A stretch of 64,000 bases of DNA from Aureobasidium sp. EXF-3400 (Eukaryota; Ascomycota; Dothideomycetes; Dothideales; Saccotheciaceae). The position numbers and the translations under genes were made by a program. Within the stretch, counting starts at the first letter, position 1. Every line of letters begins with the position of its first letter. Location: contig SWBL01000086.1 in the NCBI GenBank assembly GCA_024195585.1, positions 62,001 through 126,000 on the forward strand, written 5' to 3'. Positions 57,312 through 64,000 of this stretch are shown in pieces. Below the pieces are notes generated by a model, which did no database searches, had not been told where the DNA came from, and saw only the letters and a list, made by a program, of their open reading frames with translations.

Positions 57312-58252
57312 GTTTCGCTGCTGAGATGGTCCAATTGGTGCTGGGTGCCCTCTGTAATCTCAAAAGTAGATAGACACGATTCACATATTTTGTGGTTGTC
57401 GCTTATGACTTATGACCGTGTTCAGTCCTGACTAAGAGCAGCTGCGCATCATCTGGTCAAAGAGCCAACCGCTCGGTTATCATTGCGTTCGGTCTTGCCA
57501 TCATGCCACATGAACCCGCATGTGTTCGGTATACCATAGTTGGTGATGCTGGGCAGCTGAAGAAGCGGGGTTGCAGCCAAAGCTTATTTGGAACCACATT
57601 GAGTTCGATCTTACTGTCATCCGATCTACATACCTCACGTGGCTGCCACCTACGAGAAGCCCAGATCAGATGATGCCACATCCTTACGCCAAGAGTCAAG
57701 ATCCAGTCTGATCACGCTCCAATGTTAGCCACGACCATCGCCTGTCTGGAATCACTCCAGCTCAGACTGGTTTCAGCTGAGACCCATTTCCGCCCAGACG
57801 CTACCTCTAGTCGGACCATAGTGCTGGTCTGTAAGATACCTCGTGGACACGTTCGATGTTGAATATGTCCTATGTATCTTGTACGTCTGTCGCAAGAGCT
57901 GAATCCACTGTTATGGCGGCAGAGCCCCTGTCAGAGACCATGAAGCCTCGTACGTTCTCGGCTTCAAACACTCCCTGCTACCAGTAGTGACTGTGGTAGA
58001 GTGCTTGCTCCTCTAGTGCGTATGTATGCTGACTGGAATGCCTCAATCGTAGTCTGTCTCTGTCACTACGTATCTTCACATTCGACCTGCTCACTGCCAA
58101 CGCGTGACTATGGACAGACGCTCAGGACAAATGTCTCAGCTATATAAGTATGTTCGTCTTTCGATCTGATCACAAACTGTCAACGCGACAATCAGCTTGC
58201 TTGATATCTAATCATCACTTGCTCATTCACATTTGACCCTTCAATCAATACC
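57312..58252. promoter_or_regulatory. Divergent promoter region of oxidase and Tyr-repeat peptide genes
   Basis: A 941-bp head-to-head intergenic region with no further supported gene. The plus-side core promoter has a TATA box (58141-58147). A shared regulatory region would allow co-expression of enzyme and substrate; this is inferred from layout only. Confidence 0.5.
58141..58147 (+). promoter_or_regulatory. TATA box of the Tyr-repeat peptide gene
   Basis: TATATAA, 106-112 bp upstream of the start codon at 58253. Confidence 0.5.
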
Positions 58253-58665
58253 ATGAAGCTCAACTCAATTGCTCTAATCTCCATCTTGACTGCCACGGTG
58301 CTGGCTACACCCATCCCAGATACCGCTGCGGCTGCCTCCTACACGAACTACGGCAACTACGGCAACTACGGAAAGTACGGAAAGTACGGCACCTACGATT
58401 CTTACCCTCGCGATGCTGAAGCAGAGTCGCCCGAGAAACGCGCAACTCCAGGCGCTGACCTGCCCTCGTATGGAAGCTATGGAGATTATGGGACATACCC
58501 AGGTGCGCTTCGGACCACGCTAACCCAGAGTAAGAGCTAAAACCAGAGCCAGAGCCAAAGCCTAATGTCCCCGCCACGGCTGGCGCCGGTCTGCCCTCAT
58601 ATGGCAAATATGGTAGCTATGGTCAGTACTCACGTGCTGCCGAAGCCGAAGCCGAAGCAGTCTAG
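58253..58665 (+). CDS. Secreted Tyr-Gly repeat peptide precursor with a Kex2-type site (candidate RiPP precursor)
   Basis: Two exons (58253-58502, 58547-58665; 44-nt intron) give 122 aa. Without splicing the frame ends at 58540 in LRTTLTQSKS; splicing instead adds a third repeat, which is the reason for the model. Signal peptide: residues 1-18 or so. Block 1 has Tyr at 30, 33, 36, 39, 42, 45, 48 and 51 (YGN/YGK triplets). Block 2 (GADLPSYGSYGDYGTYP) has Tyr at 73, 76, 79 and 82, block 3 (GAGLPSYGKYGSYGQYS) at 102, 105, 108 and 111. Between blocks 1 and 2 lies DAEAESPEKR, with the dibasic K62-R63; after block 3 comes RAAEAEAEAV. KR sites are cut by Kex2, and Glu/Ala spacers recall pheromone precursors trimmed by dipeptidyl aminopeptidases. 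The neighbouring DUF3328 oxidase suggests the Tyr residues are modified. A structural wall protein is the main alternative. Confidence 0.75.
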
Positions 58666-59590
58666 AAGGAGCTCTGGACAGCTTCGCCAACAAGCCACTT
58701 TGGAGACTACGGCGGCGATGTTGTTTGAGGTGGCTGTGCTTGTGCTGTTGATGCAAGAGTGGAAGCTCACGCCTGTTCCGAAGTCTGAAAGTGTTGCCAA
58801 CTACAGTCTTTCGTTCAAGCGGTGATCTTGGAATTCTCGAGTTGTCTTTTGTCGCGACGGTACCTCGATTGTGTTTGACCAAGTGGAATGGTAATGTGTA
58901 GCAAATGATACGGAATCTTGGTTTGGGTCTTCAAGATTCTCAACTCATATATGTATGGGGCATCTCATGCTATTAGAACATATAGTTTCTCTAGCAAGTG
59001 CTGGCTTAGGTACGATCAATTCATAGTAGGCAGATGTAACGGTATTGTTTGTGTTTCAGTATGGAAGAATAACTCGACTTGAAGCTACTACTACGGCTCC
59101 CATTTTTCTTGCGCTAGTATTCGGGTAGAGAAACACAAAAAGTTGACTATGCCTTTTCCACATCGATTAAACAATCTGTGTATTTAAAATCGTGCGGAAG
59201 TGTCTATTACCAGGAGTGAAGGATATGGGCAGGGTACTCGGATTAACATTGAGTGTGACGATGCAGTCCAAGCGCGACGTGAAGCGCTTACCAGATCTGC
59301 CAACATTTACCCTTTATCTTCGACAACGTTTGCCGACTCGGTCGTTTTGTAACGTCCCAGATGATCGGAATGAATCTACGATTGCGGCAATTTCAAGCGC
59401 CATTGGGCCACCTGGGTCAGTGCCTATGGGCGACTGGGAGAATATGGCGCCCGTCGCGAAGTCTTGCTATGTCAAGCAAGAGATTCTTGTCGTTGCCGCT
59501 GCCCGTCAAGGCTGAAGAAGGTACCTGAGACCAATAACCTGGTCCGTTCCTGACGATCAATCATTAACAGTCGATTTTGAGAATGGGAAA
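58666..59590. other. Spacer after the peptide gene
   Basis: About 925 bp. The first 80 bp continue in frame past the TAG at 58663-58665 and read a degenerate repeat-like end (SHFGDYGGDVV) before the next stop. Beyond that no gene is supported; a frame at 59192-59515 has no motif. Confidence 0.45.
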
Positions 59591-61038
59591 ATGTACGACT
59601 ACACCAGCAGAAGCTTCTTAATTAACGAAAAAGACGGGTCAGCCAAACGCAGGGTCTAATTTGACATTAACGCATTGTGTGTCGTAGCGGTCAAAATTGC
59701 TGGACCCGACAGCACTATTGCGGTCAACATTGAGAAAGTCCTCGAAGGTGTATATACCAAGCCTTACGTCTCAATTAAGTAATGACGTAGAACTCATGGC
59801 CAAAATCTCCAACCTTGATGAGCATAGGTTCAAGACTTCGACATGGTCCGGAACCAGGACTGCGAAATTTGTAGGCTAGAAGCAGACCATGCATGTTGCA
59901 GCTAGGAGCTTATCACCTTTGCAGGTATATAGTTTTACCGCCATACCTGCTCTCAGAGACGAAGATCTTAAGCTCAAGACAGAACACAACGATGTCGCTG
60001 CCCCTTACGTCCTGCTTCAAGCACCTAAAGGTGTACCTCTAAGCTCTGCCTAGTCTGGTATGAGTCCTCTGGAATAGCAGAACATAATGGGTACCATCAT
60101 GAGGTACATCACCCGGTGGTGACAGTTTGAGTATCCTGGTTATGGCGATATCTGCAGCAAAGGCACTGGATTGGCCACCGCAACTCTTCTCCCAATTGAT
60201 GTCGATGCCGCTGCAAAAAAGTTCAAATGATATTCAGCAAAAACAAATAGTCATCATCTCAAAAGCGTAGCTGCAATACTCAGGAGCTAGAAAGGAAGAC
60301 ACTAAATCTGAGCGCAATCTTGATTCAAGAATGACGGCCGCTAACCTTTACAACACGATTCTTCCCTATACACCTCAGAGGATGGAGGGCTGCTCAAGCC
60401 AGCGCTTTGGGAGCGCAACATCACCGCCGATACAATTTATGTCGACCCCGACTCATCTTACCGATCCAAGGGCATTCTAGATTGGAGGTATGCCGAAGTC
60501 GCCTGTCTACCGACGAGTAAACCAACCCTCTTTCCTCGACAAGCATGGTGAAGCTGCGTCCCCATAAGCACCCGATACCATCCAAGATATATATGCCTGC
60601 CTGGTTTCGGGACGCCCCATGAACTATGTTGTGCAGGCATTGCGATTCAAGAAGACAACAGAGTATTGGCTTCTCGAGATTGCTAACGATATAATTAAGG
60701 ACAACAACGTTCCTTTTCTCACTCGCGCCATTGATTATCTCGAAGACGAACGCCACGGCATTGCCTAAATGCTGGAAGACGATCCAGAGCTGTCGACCAC
60801 CAACCTCTCGAAGAACTTTGAGCAGCAGATAGCCTTGCATCGACGCAAGGAAAATCTCCTGCAAAAAGTTCGAGCAGAACTCGGTGATCTTGTCGCGGAG
60901 GATTGGAATGTCAGACCAGAAGATTACAATACAGCCAAGATGGTTTTGGCCAGTACAAAGGACAGGTTGTGTGAGCACACCCCTACTAACCAAGCAGCAA
61001 TGAGAGAGTGGGAGGTGCTGTGGCCTTTCGATGATTGA
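59591..61038 (+). pseudogene. Decayed APH-type phosphotransferase (AIM9-like kinase) pseudogene
   Basis: Pieces of a fungal aminoglycoside-phosphotransferase-fold protein appear in order but in different frames and with stops: YDYTSRSFLINEKDG, FDINALCVVAVKIAG and a degenerate EG-loop (LEGVYTKPY) near 59.6-59.75 kb; NDVELMAKIS; APYVLLQAPKGVPLSS near 60.0 kb; DTIYVDPDSSYRSKGILDWRYAEVA near 60.43-60.5 kb, which is the metal-binding/IDW region; and an intact-looking tail to WPFDD at 61038. The catalytic HxD region upstream of DTIYVDP is replaced (ERNITA), so the site is lost. At least one stop (TAA at 59657-59659) fits a C-to-T change in CAA. The last 90 codons (60769-61038) remain open. The gene is dead. 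Confidence 0.7.
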
Positions 61039-61336
61039 AGGTTCTTGTAGAGCTTACTAATATACATACCACCGTACAACACAAGCTTGCGCCATCAAGC
61101 AAGCAGGTGGTCACCTTATCAACAGTCGCATGCCACAACTTCCATCATGAATGGACTTTCTCCTGTTGGCTTCAGAGAGCTTGACCAGTGTACATTCACT
61201 CAACATTTCCCTCGTCTCATCTTCGTCTAGCTCCTTACACTGGGACCCGGTCCATAGTCGAAAACTGATCCGGATGACCCGAACAACTGATTTTCTTGTC
61301 TCTCCCCAAGCCTATGCTCGTCTCTCACCCCTCAGC

Positions 61337-62389
61337 TCAGTCTTCCTTCCCAGCATTGGTCACATCACTGCCCTCAAACCACCCAAACGCATCCTGCGAA
61401 AACTCGACTTTGTCACGCGTAAGCCCATCTACCATGATCATAAAAGTGTGCGCACCAATAGCAGTCAGTATATGCCACCATCCATGCAGCTCAAGCAGAA
61501 ACCCCCAAGGAATTCCTACTGCACGTTTGAGTGCTGTGAGTTGAGTGCAGAGAATGAAGTCGAGTTGCCAGAGTAAGTAGCCGAATATGAAACAACCTAG
61601 ACAACGAACATCAGATGGGATCAAGTAGTTGGGGATAAGAAGTGCAAGGAGGAGACCTACCTACGCCGAAGAGGGCCGCTTTTTGCAGCATCTGCTTGTC
61701 TTTTGGATTTCGCACGCGAAGTTTGATGAGAGATCTGGTTTTGATGGCGACAATGACGATCAGTAGCACGAAGCTGAGTTCGTGGACCATCTGCTCGTCT
61801 TTGATTGTGTGGTATGCTGTCTCTGCAATAACGGCAAGGATTAACAGGCTGCTGAACCAGCGAGTGAAGGAGTGACTACGCTGGTACGTCATTGCGCGAT
61901 GGAGTACGATTGACGTTGCTACAATCATGGATGTGTCGTCGGCTTTGGTTTCAGACTGTCAGATAGTCACCTCAAACAAGGGGCCGAGTGTGGACTGACC
62001 CATCTGAGCGTGATACTTCAACAAGCCATGGAACAAGCTCGAGCAGATACCGACAAGAGCTAAACCATAGTAAATGCTCTTCGCAGCGAACGATGCGCTT
62101 GCAGGCAGGCGGCGAAGCGCTCGGACAGCGTATATGACTGCGAAAATCATTAGCAGATCACCAAATGTCGCATCGTGTAGAAAGTCATACCGTAAGCAGC
62201 ATTGCTGCAAGTGTTCACGAACTCAGCGATAAAGCCCGTGACGATGAAGTCTTCTTCGCAGAAACTGGTGTATATGAGTCGACTAACTCAGTATGGCGGA
62301 GAATGAGCTTGTACGCACTTTGCTCGCGCCGTCGGGTTGCCGAAGACAGGCGCAAGCGGCTCAGTACGGTATGCAACTGCTGGCAACAT
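61337..62389 (-). CDS. Alkaline ceramidase (phytoceramidase, YPC1/YDC1/ACER family)
   Basis: Five exons (62319-62389, 62191-62264, 62000-62137, 61661-61942, 61337-61596) join in phase to 274 aa, the family's usual size. Diagnostic elements: FCEEDFIVTGFIAEFVNTCSNAAY near residue 25-47, SLFHGLLKYHAQMADDTSM with the conserved His and paired Asp, and HGWWHILTAIGAH near the C-terminus, containing the zinc-binding His pair. Seven or so hydrophobic helices place it in the ER/Golgi membrane. It hydrolyses (phyto)ceramide to a long-chain base and fatty acid in sphingolipid turnover. Exon 1 (MLPAVAYRTEP) is short; the start is the first Met in frame, and no intact-frame alternative is seen. Intron 3 uses an AAAG acceptor that restores ADDTSM in frame. 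Confidence 0.9.
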
Positions 62390-62832
62390 CTCCTGAGAAT
62401 ATCGATTGCGGTCGCTTATGAACAAGATGAGATGGTTTTTTGCAGGTGTTGTTGAATCAGAAGCTGATGAGAGGTGGAAGTTGTTGCATAAACCTCTCGT
62501 GAAGGATCAAGAGCTTGGCAAACACTTAAGTCTGCATTTGGCTGCCTGCATATTCTTTTGGAGCTACGTAATAACGTTTGTATCTCCCCATCCCCATCTG
62601 CTTCTGACTGCGACCATGTAAAACCCTCCCGATTGCTTCCTAATACAAGGAAGAAGCAAGGAAAAAAAAGTGCAAAAGAAAAACAGACCCTGCTGAAAAC
62701 CAATTCCATCGACCATTGTTCTGACTGCTTCTTTGTTTTTCTCTGATGTCCTCGTCTTGAAGACAAAGAAAACTTTTGGATCAAATTTGGTTGTCTTTAT
62801 GCTCCGTGAAGGTCGCTGATCGTTGGTGTCGT
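62390..62832. other. Intergenic spacer
   Basis: About 440 bp between two minus-strand genes. A-rich stretch near 62650-62690. No gene supported. Confidence 0.5.
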
Positions 62833-63961
62833 TCAGGTGGTGTGAAAGACAGCAAAAGCGTTTGCGCGATCCTCCTCCGCAAGCTCATGCAGATAGTCCA
62901 AGTACTCCTGGCGACAGCTGCGATCCTCAAAGTAAGTACCGACTTCCCACTCGTCAGGAAGCAAGTCCGGGTGGTTATCCAGGAAGTGGCAGGGAACCAT
63001 CATCCTGAACTCACTGAGGAGAGGCATTGCTTCGATCATCTCGGCTAACTGTCCTGCGGTAGCACTGCATCCGATGAGAGCATTGCTGCCCTTTGTATAG
63101 ACCTTGAAGGACTCCAACCTGGTGAGAGCCTTCAACTTGAGCATGGCGCTGCCAGTCAACAGCACATCCCAGACCGTGAGTTCGAGGTTCTGCAGTGCTT
63201 GCATCTTGAAGAGCTGTCCCAGGATGATGGCGTAATCTTCCCAGTCCGAGCCGATGGCGACCTTGACACTCTTGATAGGGCCGATTGCGTTGTCGCTGGC
63301 GAGTGAGACGGACTTGAGATGCTTTGCATTGGTGACGAAGTGGTCGAAGGTGGTGGTGTCGATGTGTAGGCCACTGCCCAAGGTGATTGAAGTGAGGAGC
63401 GGACAGTTTTGGGCCATAACATCGAACCATGACACGCCCCCAAGCTCGAAACGAATTAGAACTTGTTCATCCCAACGACTGGCAGCATCATCTTGGACGA
63501 TCAGGTGCTTCAAAGTCGGCACAAAGATGGTTGACAACTGCTCGACTGTTCTTTCGCACAGAGACGACGACTCGCAATCAGCACTGGTGACACGAGGCAG
63601 GCTTGGAAGTGGTCTGATGGTTGAGAAACCGGGTCCATAGCCCCAAAGGCCGGGCTCGAGGTGCTTACTGGTGAAGGCTTGCCAATTGGCGTGGCGGACG
63701 AGTGCAGCATAATCCGAGACGCGTTGGTCGAGGATGGAAGAAGAGAGTAGCTGTCTGAGATCAGCGCCGTGCCAGATCAAGCGCTTTGCTTCCGTTGACC
63801 AAGCCTTGTTGACGCGTACGCATCTGTAGAGATCGTCGTTACCCAGGTGAGAGAGGATATTGCTGATGAGCTCTGGGAGAGCGCCGATACGAGCCAGAAG
63901 GGGTGAAGGATCAAGTTGCGGCGGGTAAGGATCGTAATGCCACATCAGCTTGTGAGCCTCG
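62833..63961 (-). CDS. F-box/LRR-like protein, paralogue 7, 5' end beyond the window
   Basis: At least 370 aa from Met at 63945; the frame stays open upstream to the edge of the window. A CGCAG splice acceptor at 63962-63966 would start the exon at 63961 in phase 2, the same phase as every other first intron in this family, so a short first exon probably lies outside. The F-box helices are IGALPELISNILSHL and YRCVRVNKAWSTEAKRLIW. Repeat-like strands follow (LTSITLGSGL, LKSVSLASDN, LQNLELTVWD, LESFKVYTKG). It ends at AFAVFHTT without the NFxPDPxEW motif. Probable SCF substrate receptor. Confidence 0.75.
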
Positions 63962-64000
63962 CTGCGATAGCGACATTCGCGGGCAGTGTGGCGGCATTCG

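Noticed and set aside
1..64000. CRISPR arrays, bacterial operons, PKS/NRPS megagenes, intact transposons
   Set aside because: Searched by eye on both strands; introns and gene families are fungal, no regularly spaced repeats, no reverse transcriptase, integrase or transposase motifs, and no multidomain synthase was found.

Overview
The window is genomic DNA of a filamentous ascomycete (Pezizomycotina). The signs are protein genes with many 44-79 nt GT-AG introns, families typical of these fungi (a rhodopsin-fold membrane protein, a UstYa/DUF3328 oxidase, an NCS1 permease, a class II-type secreted peroxidase, a GMC oxidoreductase), an intron-bearing nuclear tRNA-Glu, and spacers of 0.4-2.7 kb with no bacterial-style operons. 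The genes resemble Dothideomycete ones, but I cannot name the species. Exon structures were rebuilt by hand from reading frames and splice sites, and the ends join in frame.

Layout. 0.5-3.7 kb: rhodopsin-fold membrane protein, a DUF3632-like small protein, an F-box fragment. 4.4 kb: tRNA-Glu(CTC). 7.2-9 kb: maltose-type sugar transporter with a shifted C-terminus. 9.7-13.1 kb: GEN1/Yen1-like nuclease and a small membrane protein. 14.8-22 kb: two F-box/LRR-like paralogues flanking a divergent eIF4A. 23-28 kb: secreted multicopper oxidase and a 615-aa secreted protein. 29.5-32.7 kb: a head-to-head pair of bHLH-like genes and a disordered protein. 34-40.4 kb: two more F-box paralogues flanking a GMC oxidoreductase. 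42.5-49.3 kb: secreted beta-helix protein, membrane RING-H2 protein, zinc-ribbon-like small protein, secreted haem peroxidase. 49.4-51.3 kb: NCS1 permease. 52.3-55.4 kb: a broken and an intact F-box gene, head to head. 56.3-58.7 kb: UstYa-family oxidase divergent from a secreted Tyr-Gly repeat peptide gene. 59.6-61 kb: decayed APH-type kinase pseudogene. 61.3-64 kb: alkaline ceramidase and another F-box gene running off the edge.

Three themes stand out. First, a candidate ribosomally made peptide locus at 56.3-58.7 kb: a DUF3328 oxidase next to a small secreted precursor with a dibasic KR site, Glu-Ala spacers and Tyr at every third residue, the architecture of dikaritin-type fungal RiPPs but with a core I do not recognise. 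Second, a local family of about eight F-box genes at all stages from intact to fragment, sharing a short first exon and a phase-2 first intron. Third, an eIF4A paralogue that keeps its ATP-binding motifs but has lost the arginine-bearing part of motif VI. The secreted multicopper oxidase, haem peroxidase, beta-helix protein and 615-aa protein suggest plant- or litter-associated life, which is inference.
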